Source: Phylloscopus collybita | Lineage: Eukaryota > Chordata > Aves > Passeriformes > Phylloscopidae | Direction of reading: 5' to 3' | NCBI GenBank assembly: GCA_027886175.1 | Contig: JAJNNQ010000019.1 | Location: forward strand, 16,511,501-16,575,500 | DNA: 64,000 nt | Shown here: in pieces, positions 10,627-22,600 of the stretch | Layout: each line of letters opens with the position of its first letter | Numbering within the stretch: position 1 is the first letter of the stretch | Program-made: the position numbers and the translations under genes | Notes under the pieces: generated by a model | Seen by the model: the letters and a program-made list of their open reading frames with translations, nothing else | Databases searched by the model: none | What the model was told of the DNA's origin: nothing

Positions 10627-13600
10627 CTGCAACGGGGAAGGACAGACAGTTTTCACACCTTTTTGAAAGAAATAGAAAGCCCCAGGGTATGCACTCCCAA
10701 GTTGTACTGTTATACTGTTTTGCTGTAAAATTAAAGTTGCACTGTTACTTGCCTGTTTTAAACTGTTCATGTTGAATCTGTACCCCTGAATTTCTGCTCA
10801 TTATGTCCCAAGTTCTGTACCCTTTCTCCCTGAATTCTGGGTTTTCCCCTCTCCATCGAGTAAAGCCCGCCGGCACTTCCTGCTACCCCCCTGCTGCTCT
10901 CTGCCTGCCATCGAGCTGGGGACACCGCCCAGTGTGGAGATGAGGAACTCCCATGGTGCCTGGCTGCGGCCAGGGGTCCAGTTGGAGCTAGAAAAGCCCC
11001 TGGGACAGCGAGCCGACACAGAAACTGGACCTAAGAAGGACAAAACTGTGCAAGGCACACGTCCAGCTACCTGCAGGTAGCAGGTATTTTTTTGTTACTG
11101 TCTCGCCATGACCTGAAAGGAACTGGAGAGAGGTGACCCCCCTGGACCACACGAGCCAAAGTGATTCTTTGGTAACTCCCGTGAGGAAGGAATCCCGACT
11201 CTGCAGCAGCAGCAGCAGCAGATTTGACTGCACCTCCTCCTCCGTGGTGTCTACTGGGAGCAGCGGCGGCGTGCGCAGCCCCTCGAGCCCCCTACCCAGA
11301 GCTGATTTCTAATAAAGGCCTTTTCAAAGGAGCTGATCTCCTGGCCCATTTATAACACTTTTCAGAGGTGTTGTGGTGTGCCTTTAAGGCTTTCAAGGTG
11401 ATCCCTCTTTTAGGGTAGGTTTTTCCCAGCTAACCCTAAGGGAATGATTATAACACGCAGGGTTTACCAAGCAACCTGAGATTTTTGCAGGGATTGGCCA
11501 TTGAAGGAATTGGCCCAGGCAGAGAGAGCACACCTCTCCTCACAGGTGATGTGACCTTTAGGCTGCCCTTTAGCCCTCGGGTCATGCCCTGTCCCTCTCT
11601 GATAGGTAGGCTGTATGCCCTCCCCCATTCCCCTCTCCCAGGTAAAATCCCAGGACAGGCACATGGTCAGGGTTCTGCTCAGGGAAGTCACAGGGTTCAG
11701 AAGTGCTGCTACCCTGGAATAAAATCTCTGGACAAGACTCCTAAGCAGATCCGTTTCCTTCTTCCACTGATTCGTCCAACCTCTCTGAGAGAGCCACGCA
11801 GGATTCCTCTTGCTACATTACCTCACCACTGCACCCTGGATCCTACACTGCCTGGAACAAGCCTGGACTTGGCTGAGGGGTCTGTGTCTGTGTTAAAGTG
11901 CAAGGAGAGGATCCTTTTGGGACAGACCACAAGGCTGCTCTCCCAGCACAGCTACCACACAGACTCCGCAAAATAGCACAGAGGCAAACTGCTGGTGACC
12001 AGAGGCAGACTGAACATTCAGAGGCATAATGAGATTTGGAATTTGTCTCAGGCCCAGTTGTGCCTTGTCAGCTCACTCTGATGGCTCAGCCAAAAACCAT
12101 GGCAGCCCTGCCAGGGGCTCACACGTTTCCTGCCACCCAGCTCGGTGCAAGTCACACCCCGGTACTCATGATTCCCTCATGATTCCCAGATTCTGGCAAT
12201 CTGGGGGAGCCAAACCCATCACCACCTTCCTCCAGCTGTGGGTGACAGAGGCACAGAACTGATTCTATCCAGGAGAGAGCAGGACCCTCAGACATCCCAC
12301 TTTGTGCAGATGTAGGTGGTCCCTGCTGCCCCTCTCCAGACCCCACACCCAGACAAAAGCCAGGGAAGGGGCAGTGGGACCCCTTGGGCCAAACCAAAGT
12401 GAGCACCCCTGGGCTGAAGGCAGCCACACCACCACAGGCTCACCTGTCAGACCCGTTCCAGACGCACTCGAACTTGTCAAAGATGCAGTCGTTCTCGTAG
12501 AGCGAGCAGAGCTTGCTCCGCAGGTAGTCGTGGACCTGCCAGTGGGAGGGACAGGATGAGGCCCCCCTGCTGACCAGCACAGCCCAGGGACTGGCAGGCT
12601 CAGGGGGTTGGTGCACCCAGCCCAGCCCCACGCTCGCCGCAGCCGAGCATCCTGTGCCCTCCCACAGCCACCATTCCTCTCTAAGCACCTCCAGCCACAC
12701 CCTGCACACAGCTTGGGCACCACCAGGCAGTGCCAGGGGAGATCCCCTGGGAAAGGGTGGCAGTGACAGCTCTGCACAAGGCCTCCCACCTGGCTCTCCC
12801 AGCTGCCAGCACCTGAGCTTTCTCCCCTCACCCACCCCCAGCCTGGGGACATGGTGACAACTCACCAGGCCACTTGAGCCCACTTTTAACAACTCTGCTT
12901 TCCACCATCTACAGGCATAAAGCTCCCACACAACAGGTGCGTACCCACTGCTCCTGCCACTGGTCCGGAGTGTGGCTCAGGAAGGAACTCAGTGGGTGCC
13001 CCCCCGCTGCATGCACCTGGCTGTGCCACACTCACCTGGTAGGTCTCAATGGGCCGGTTCTCCATGTTCAAGTCCCACACCTTGACAGTGAGGTAGTCCC
13101 GGGTCATGATGTACCTTCCACTGTGGCTGAATTTGACATCAGAGATTGAGGAGATGATCTCAGAAAAAAACGACCGGTTGCTGGGGTCTTCGGGCTCTTC
13201 AAAAACTGTGCAAGAGGAAAGAACAAGCCTCAGCATTAGCTGAGGTGGAGCTCCCTGATCTCAGGCCAGGGAGCTGCCACCCTGTCCTGGCATCACAGGA
13301 AGCTTCTGGGAGAGAGCACCTGCATGATGCTGTACCCAGCACCACATGTGCTTAGGTTTATCACCCCCTCACCGAGTCGTGGAGCCCCAGTATTGTGGGG
13401 AAAATGTCTGAAGTGCCCAAATAAATGATCTCTACAATGCAGCAAAGGCACTGCCCATAGCAGGACCCAGAACTGCGGCCTTTCATCATCAGCAGAAACC
13501 CAGAGGCTTTTTCCACATAAAAAGTGAAAGCAACAAGAAAAATATAAAGATCTCAGGCAGCCAGAAAGCAGCTGAGCCCAGGATGTGTCTCTGTGGCTCA

Positions 13601-16600
13601 CTGCAGGTCAGTGGTGAGGCACTGCTCTCCCTGTGAGGGCTCTGCCACTGGGAATGGGCAGTAGGGCCATGGCCACCTGCTCTGCTGTGGGACGTGTGGA
13701 GCCTCCTCAGCTCCTGCACTGGCAGCAGCAGGGGCTCTGCTGGCCCTGGGGTCCCAGCACACAGGCAGTGCCATCACCAGGCTCCCAGCACCCACACATA
13801 CACAGAGGAGACACCAGGATGGGGGTCCCAGCACTCACACATACACAGAGGAGATGCCAGGATGGGGGTCCCAGCACCCACACATACACAGAGGAGACAC
13901 CAGGATGGGGGTCCCAGCACCCACACATACACAGAGGAGATGCCAGGATGGGGGTCCCAGCACACACACATACACAGAGGAGATGCCAGGATGGGGGTCC
14001 CAGCACACAGCTGGTGCTGCCCAGTCCCTGAGCGGGTCTGTGAACCAAAGCCGGTGGCCGGGCAGGGCAGGGGCTTGGGGCAGCTATTTTTGCTTTGGGC
14101 TGAAGGCTTTTCTGTGGCTTTGCTCCTGCTGCAGAAGCAGATCTGGGCTGCTGAGCTCATGGAAAGGATTTCTGAGCACTAATTCTCTCTTACACAACAA
14201 ACCTACTTTCTCTGGCACTGAGCGGGTGCTGCCCTGCCCGCACCAGCTCCTTTGGCAGCTCCCTCTCCACGGGGAGCCAACTGAACCCTGAGATGGCCCA
14301 GAAGGTGAGGGTGAGTGGCCTTGGAGATCACAGCCCGGCAGCCCAGGAGAGAAGGGAACAGGCTGCTAGGGCAGCCCCAGGCCCAGGAGGGTTTTTTTGT
14401 CGTGTCTTGTAGCCACGGTTTGTGCCTGCAATGCTTTGATTTTTGGAAAATTCCTTCCCAGGCACACTTTGGGTGCCTGTAACCTTGTAATACCTGTAAG
14501 TTAGGGCCATCCAACCTGCTCTACCTAAGCCTTTGATATATTCTGTAGAGAAAGGATAAAATGCCCAACTAAATACCTCACGAAAGATTTTGTGTTATGT
14601 TTTCAGGCACCTACTCTATTTCATCCCTTGAAGGGTCAGGTATCATATTGCTGAGTTTTCACTGGCATTAGGGCCTCTCTCCAAAAGGCAGTAAAATATA
14701 ATCTGGTGGAGCATTACAGTATGTACTTTCCATCTGAATCCAGAACTTTGTGATCACAAATAACAAGGGTATGCTATTGTAAGCTATCCTGTTTTTCTAC
14801 ATTCCATCCTCAAGGAGGGACTCTGCTTGATGACCCCTCTGATGCGCCCAATGGGTCCAAGCATCCCACCTCTTGGGTGGGCTCATTGTAAAAAGGTACC
14901 AAGACGGGCGCTTTGAGAACAAACACAGATTTGGAGTCACCTCAAGCCTTCTATGCCCTGATTTTTGTGTCCTACAGGGACAGTGCCCAGCCCGGGGCGG
15001 GGGGCAGACTCACACTTGGCGTGGCGGTCGCAGAGCGCGGCGGTGCGCATGTCGCACAGGCGGATGGTGCCCTTGCTGCTGCTGTAGACGAAGGTGTTGC
15101 AGTGGTGCGGGTGGAACTCGGCCGCCGTGATCACCTCCGTCAGCTCCTCCATGTTGGCCGGCTTGATGTCCACGATGTCTGGCAGGGACAGTCAAGGAGC
15201 CCATGTGGCCCAGCCCAGATTCCTGTCGATGTCTCCAGGGCTTCCCCTCAGCCCGTGCCAAGCTCTGTGTTCCGGGCAGGCACTGCCACTGCAGCCTGGG
15301 GTGGGACCAGCCCAGGCCAGCAGGGGAAGGCCAAGATGCAGCACTGTCCTGGGTTGTGGAGCCGGGTTTTGTGTATTCTATTTCCATTTGTTTGGGGGCC
15401 TGACGCCTCATCTTGATAGGCCATTGGCACCTTTCCCAGCACCTTTCCCAGCCTGTGCCTTCCCCCCCAGAGTGGTGCATCTGCATTTCTATACATCTCA
15501 TGCCCTGGCAGTGGGGGAGAGGGGAGCAGGCAGTTTTAGCTGGATAAACGGAGACTCACAGACAGGAGGCTGCCAGTTTTTCACCCAATTTCTCCTAAGA
15601 AGAAAACCAGACTTCATCTCACCAAATTCCACCTCACCATCCCCAGACCCCCTCCTCATCATTACCAAATTCCCTTCCTCACCACCCCTGGATCTACTTT
15701 TCCACAGAATCATCTCTGCTCCAACAGAGTCACGTCTGCCACTTCAGAAGGACTTACTTTTGGACTACTTTCAACATCCTGAATCACAAGGTCAAATTGT
15801 GGCTCTGACTCTGTCAGAGTTTTCCAAAATTGTTGTTTATTTGTTTATTTGCTTGTTTGGTTAGGTAGTTTTGTTTCCTATCACATTTGTATTGTTAATA
15901 TTTCCTAGTAAAGAACTGTTATTCCTATCCCCAAAAATCTTTGCCTGAGAGCCCTTGATTGCAAAATTATAATTTAGCAGAGTGTGAGGGGTTTACATTC
16001 TCCATTCTAGGGGAACCCCAGTTCCGCTGGCAGAAACCTGTCTTTCCAAACCAAGACAAGCATGTCTCCTGCTAAGCTGGGAACCCCAGCTCTGGTACCA
16101 AGGCTGGAAGACCCTCCGTTGTAGCCACAGTTCGTGCCTGAAATGTTTTGATTTTCAGAAATACTTTCCTAGGCACACTTCTGGTAAACAAGGGTATGTT
16201 ATTGTAAACTATCCTGTTTTCCTGCACTCCATTCTCAAGGAGGGACTTTGCTTGATGAACCTCTGATGTGACCAGTGTGGTCCAAGGATCCCACCTCTTG
16301 TGTGGGCTCATTGTAAAAAGGTATAAAGACAGGTGTTTTGAGAATAAACACAGAATTGGAGTCATCTCAGCCTTCTGAGAGTCTGTGTCCCGATTTCCTG
16401 TCCTACAGCGACATTCCGTGGGGCATGAGACCTGATCTGCCCACCCACCCCAGGCCTCAGTAAATGTCTTTCAGTGCAGCATTGTGGCATACTGAAAACG
16501 GCAATGACAGCAAAGCCCAGGGCACAACAACCAACAGAAAACCCCTAAGTCCCTCGGGCCATGTGAACCCCTTGAGGTTTGACACAGATTCAGTACTCCT

Positions 16601-19600
16601 CACCCTCAGCCTTGCAAATAAGCAGGCACCACAGCCTTACTCTTCTGCAGCCACTCAGAGTTTCCACAGCCACACGCCTGTGACTGCTGAAATCCTCTCC
16701 ATCTGCCTAAATCATGCCCCAGGGATTCCTCAGCAGGAAACGCCACATAAACACCACCAATGATTCGTGCCCTGTTTATATTTCCTGTGTGGCTGATACA
16801 AGTGTGACTGTCACAACCTCATTTGTAGAGCGGTGACTGGCAGCCTGTCACCCACTGCAGGGAGGAACGGGGACCGCGCCGGCAGTGCTTCCATCTTCCC
16901 CAAGGCATCTGTCTCCTCCATCACCTGCAGCCCCCCCCCTCTCCCTGCCTGCCCCACCAGACCCTGCAGGCAAATTCAGAAATGTGTCACCCACACTCCA
17001 GGTGACAGCAGCAGTGGTGGCAATGCCAGCTGAGCCCTGTGCAGTGGAGAGAGCAGCTCCATGTGAGTGCTGGATGCCTCATCTGGACACAGCCTGGCAC
17101 AGGCAGAGATGGAAGGGCAGTGCCTTGAGAATGACACCTGTGCCTGGGGACCTTGAGTGCTTTGCAGTCAGGTGCAGAGCAGGCAGCATTACTTCGTACT
17201 CCTGAACTCCTGCCAGCCTGGCCAGAGGGTGAAGCTCCTGTATTGAGGCAGCACAGCCGGGTGTGGGGCTGAGCGAGCCGCTGCACTGCCCGCCCTGTCC
17301 CCATCCCCACAGCTGTGGGCACAGCCCGGCTGCTTCCCTTGGGGCTGCACCACACTGGCACCCAGGGCCATCCCCAGAGCCACACACACCAAAGGATACT
17401 AAAACTTTGATTTGTGATCTCAAAATTCCACAGGTTTATCCTCAGGTCATCGGCTGACATGTAGGTCTCGTAGTCGCTGTTGACGGAGATGGAGTTGATG
17501 TGGTAGGTGTGAGCATTGGCAAACACCCTCCGGGGAGTGGCCTCCACCATCAGGTCCATGGGCCGAAGCACGGGGACCTGCAGGAGGAGCAGCAGAGCGT
17601 CAGCACCCAGGGACAGGGTCCAGCCACTGCCCTGACCCACGCCAGCACCTGCCATGGGGGGATGCCCTCATGGGGTCCCACAGACCTCTGGCTACCAGTG
17701 CTTCTACCCCCCCAGCCCTAACAGGCTCTCTCTCCAGGGAAACCTAATGCCTTCCCAAGTGTATGACAGAAAGACAAACAGACCCAAAAGCCATGTAATT
17801 TTGAGAGAGGCTTCAGGATGATCAGAGCACAGTGAAGCAGTGAGAGCCCAGTAAACCAGGCTCTGATCTTGCTGCAGGAACTGTTCCAGCTTTGAAGCAA
17901 ACAAAAAAAACCCAAAAAACCAACAACAACAACAAACCTCAAACAACCAAAGAACCTCTTCTGCCTCATTTTTGTCACTGTTAGCCGAGATCTGAAATTC
18001 CTGGAGCACTTCTGACAGAACCACATTTCTTAAGAGAGCCAGGTCGGCACATTTTTTCCTTAAACCTTTTTGCATTTGTCTCACAGTGAAGTAATGGAGA
18101 AGGGGCAGAGTGAGGGGCACACAGGCAGGAACAGAGCTGTGGGTGTTTGCTGTTAGATAAACCAGCATAACCCATTAGGGAGTGGGGAGATGCAGAGGAG
18201 ACCATGTGTATGAGGAGTGGGGTCAGTAATAACTTTGGACACGGCACTCTGAAGGCAACTCAACACACCAGGAATGTGTCAGGCCACGCTCCCGCTCGCC
18301 AGTGAGCTGTTTCCTCCAGTTACTTCATTACTTGCATTATCCGTGTGCTGCCTGAAGAGATTTCCCTCGGCTGCAAGAGGTGGGGATGGGAGTGACGGCC
18401 AGCTCCAGCGACACGAGAGCACTGGTGCTGCCAGCTCAGAGCCTGAGCCTAATGTGACGAGCCTGCGCGCTAATTGCAGCTGACACGGGCAATGATGCAT
18501 CGTTTGCACCGATGGATCCCGCTCAGCCAGCTGGGGCCGGGGACCTCGGCTCCCGGGAGCGCAGTGAGCAAAGGGAAAGGCTCCACCGGCTGCACTGGGC
18601 CTGGCTGGCCACCAGAACAAGCACAGCAAGGGCTTGGACAGCAGATTCTGCTCAGAGAGAAGGCTTCGTGGCCCAGCACAGCTCAGTCAGACCCTGGGTT
18701 AGCTCCTGTCCCCAGTCCAGGCAATCCAGGGCTGACGGCAGCACCAGGGCACCCGCTGCTCCCAGTGCCCCAGTGTTGCCACGCTTTGTGCCTGCCATGT
18801 TTTGGTTTTGGGAAATTCTGTTCCCAGGCACTCTTTTGGTACACAAGGTCACATAGTGTAAACTACCTTGTTTTGTACAAATTTCCCAGAGGAGGGATTT
18901 TCGTGTGGTGGTCTCTGGAACTGACCAATGGTTCCCAAAGGTCCCACCTCTAAGGTGGGCACATCTGTAAAAGCATCAAAGAAGCCCGAGAAATAAACCA
19001 GGGGCTCCTCCTAGGATGAGGAGTCCACGCAGCCTTCTATCCACTCCTGCCTCCATTTATTGTGTCCAACAGCGACACCCCAGCACAATTCCCTACTCAT
19101 TCCTTCATGGCAGCCACAGAGCTATGACAAATTCTTAAGCCAAGAACATTCTCTGTTGCCACGGTTTGTGCCTGCCATGTTTTGGTTTTTGGGAATTCTG
19201 CTCCCAGGACAGAATTGCTAAGCAAGGTCATGCTATTTGTAAACTTAAGATGTTTTTCCACACGCCTTCCCATGGGAGGGACTTCGCGTGACGGTCTCTA
19301 CAGGTGACCAATGGTTCCAGGGGTCCCACCTCTAAGGTGGGTGTTTTGTAAAAAGGTATAAAATAGGTTTGGACAATAAACGCCCCGGCTCCCTCCATGG
19401 GAGTCCAGCAGCCTTCTGATGAGTCTGCATCTCCTTCTTTGTGTCCCACAGCGACAATTCTCCACACATCACTTCAGAGCCAGGTCCTGGGGAGACTGTT
19501 TTTATGTCTGGGACTCAGCCTGTCACCAGGTGAAACCCCACGAGAGGGACAAACCTGGTTATCCATGAGCGGTTTGCTAAAGCAGGGATTTTTATCTGCT

Positions 19601-22600
19601 ACAGTGGCAAGAATCTGCTCTGAAATATGGAAACCAGCTTGCCCACATGCTGCAAGCTCTTGCTTAAGGGTATCAGCAATGAGGATTTAACCCTGAAAGC
19701 ACTGAGACTTTGAGGCAGGAGCAGTCAGGAATTTGCTGGCAGCAGACAGTGAGCTCATTCCCCAGCAGCAGCACAGGGATCCTGCAGCACAGGAAACTCT
19801 GGCTCAGGACAGCCAAGGGGAGCAGCTGCCCAGCCAGGTCTCAGCCACAGCAGAGACACCAACAAATGGAACAAGGTGACAGCTACTGGAACTGGTTCTT
19901 GTGGTATTTTGAAGCAGGCACAGGCCAAGTCAGCTTCTGCCCAACCCACCCAGATCAATCAGCAGCGCCACAACAATCCTGAGCAGCAGAGACTTCGCTG
20001 TGCATCCCTGCTCCAGCTCCAGAGCCCACCTCAGGGCAGGCTCTGGTGTCACACACACACTCATTATTAAATGGTTAATTCAGTGTAACAAAGCGCATCA
20101 AGTAGACAGAAAGACTGTGTCAAAGAAAATAAAATACTAATAAATTCAATTACTTTTTGTTTTCAGAAAGGGGAGCAATGCCAGTCACTTTTAATTTAAA
20201 ACAAAGTAAGTCTTAATTTTGATTCCTGCTTTTGGCAGGTACCCCCTGCAGAAGAGGCCCCACTCACTCTGAGCCCACATGACACTTGATTCCTCTCCCT
20301 GTGTCTGCTGCTGTCCTGAGTTAATGACACACTAACCCTTTCTTGAGCTGTGAGACTCATTTTCTTGATGGCTGGAGTGGAGAGAGCTGGCATGTGCTGG
20401 CCCCTTCCTACCACTGCTGCTGCTCATCCTCCTGCCACCCTCAGTCCTGAGAGAAGGGCTGCAGCACAGGGGACGTGGTGTCAGTAACCACCCCTGTCCC
20501 CATCAGACCTCCCCTTGCCCTGCCTGTCATGCTGACTGCCAGCAAACCTCCCTGCAGAAAAGCTCTGCGTGGCCAAGCTCCACATGTCATGCCCAGTGCC
20601 ATGACAGACGTGGCCTGTGGAATGACAGAGACTCAGCGTTTCCCAGCCTCTGCCCACATGGCAGCAGCATTAGCAAAACACAGCTCAGTATCCTGGGGAA
20701 AGGATCAAGGACACAGCTCCTGGGATGGCACAGCCACAAACCTCCCAAAGCCCACGGCCCACGTGTGCCAGGTTTGAGCTGCCCCTTCCTGGGGGATCAG
20801 GTGGGGACATGGAACTTCCACACAGCCCTGCAGCGGGATGGGACACAACCACCTGCACCCAAGGTGGGAGCAATGCTGGGAATCCTCACAAGGACACACC
20901 AGAGGCCAGAAATTCCCAAAGGGTGTGAATATGACAGGGCTGACTGCACTGGGAGCACTCACACATTTCTGTGCCGTGGAGAGAAAGTTTTTGCTGCCGG
21001 TTACCTCTACAGAAACCCTCTGGGCACAATGGGCTGCACTGGAGTTATGCTGAAATCCAACCTGAGCCAGAGCAGCAGCCATAAAAAATCCCAAAAAATA
21101 ATCCATTAGGCATCTACCCAATCCCCAGCTTGCCAGGGCGACCAGCTGCAGCCACAGCTCTGTGGTTACCTGACAGGTGTGGTGGAACTGGCTGCAGGCA
21201 GCTTACCCTGCAACCTGTTGATGGGCACCACTGCACTCACCTTGACCAGCCAGGCTCTGAACTGGCAGATAGGGAGTTGTCCCTTCTGGCCCTGTCCCTG
21301 TCTGGCCCTGTGACATGCAGAAGGGACCTTCCTGCAGGAGGACAAAGCTGCTTGCTCCTGCACCTACAGCAGGACAGACACATCCTTCTCTGGTGACAGC
21401 TGAACAGTGGCAGTGCCAGGCCAGCACAGCAGCAGTGCCAGGCCAGCACAGCCCATCCCATCCCCCTCTCCACAGCAGCATGGCCAGAGCTCAGCCTGCT
21501 CCATGGGATTTGCTCCAGTGGGATTAGTCAAGCTGAAGCTCGGATTGACCCCAGCCTTGAGTCTCCGAGAAGGAAACTGTAATCCCGGTCCCTGGCAAAT
21601 CAGGGAGCAGAGCAAGTGCTCAGGCATAAATCCAGTGAGTTTTCCACCTGCCCCAGCAGCTGAGCTCCTCCAGCAGCTGAGCTCCTCCAGGCACAGTCCC
21701 CAGCATTCCTTTCCTACCTGCATTAGTTACATCCTGTGACTGCCCAATGCCACCTCAAGCTTAACATTCTGCAGACAAAATGAGCATCAAACACAACTTT
21801 CACAGCAGACTGACAACTTCACACTGCTCAGAATTTTGTCACATTCAACCTGCTCTGTGAGATGCAGAAGGCACCTTCCTGCAGGAGGACAAAGCTGCTG
21901 CCTCACTGCTCGTCCACGCAGCTGATGGAGCTGCTGCTTCCATCTCTTGCCCCTGCCTTGTCACTGAAAGGCTCTGCAGAAGGTGTACAGGGAAAAGAGG
22001 CAAATCTTGCCGAGGCAGAAAGGCAGCAGCAGCACTGCAGGCCTCCTCCAAGGCATCTCCCACCACAGCCACTCCGGGATTGCTGTCAGGGGAATCAGAC
22101 GCAGTGGGGCACAGCACAGCCTCCCTGGGAAACTGTGCACAGGGTCCAAGGAATCTGAGTGCTTCGGCAAAACGGGAGACACAGACCAGGATTTACGATG
22201 GAATTTGCTGGAACTGAGGGAGGGAAGTGGCAGCTCCTCAGAGAGGGCTCTGTGACAGCCACAAAGGCAAAGAAGACACAGGAACTGGGGGGTGTCACCC
22301 CAGAACTGCCCTGCTGCCAGGGACCAAAGCCAAGGCATGCTCTCTTTGAAAAGGTTTAAGCAAGCCCTGGGTATCACTGTGTTAATTATCTCCTATCTCC
22401 TACCAGGCACAGGTACAGCGAGAGGGACCTGCAGCACACCCAGGCAGTCACACGAGGTCAAAGGGCTTGCAGCTATCAGACTGAGGGCAATTCAAATCAG
22501 CAGAGCTCTTCCAATGACAGTAAACATCTCACCACACAGCCTGAGCAGAGTTAAATATTCCTTTTGCACTATGTGGGTTAGAAATTCCTCAGAGGATGAT

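Larger units (their letters stand above)
13206..15013 (-). other. PPP2R2B: PPP2R2B intron 6
   Basis: It holds the 43-bp minisatellite (13786-14016) and an interrupted solo LTR (14408-14982) that ends only 31 bases from exon 6. The rest looks unique. Confidence 0.6.

Noticed and set aside
11204..11221. (CAG)6 run as the SCA12 repeat equivalent
   Set aside because: It is in intron 8 near the 3' end, inside LTR-like sequence, and reads CTG on the PPP2R2B sense strand. The SCA12 repeat is at the 5' end.
18774..19456. A short provirus with two LTRs
   Set aside because: Each LTR has its own 6-bp target-site duplication and the 76 bases between them have no retroviral features.
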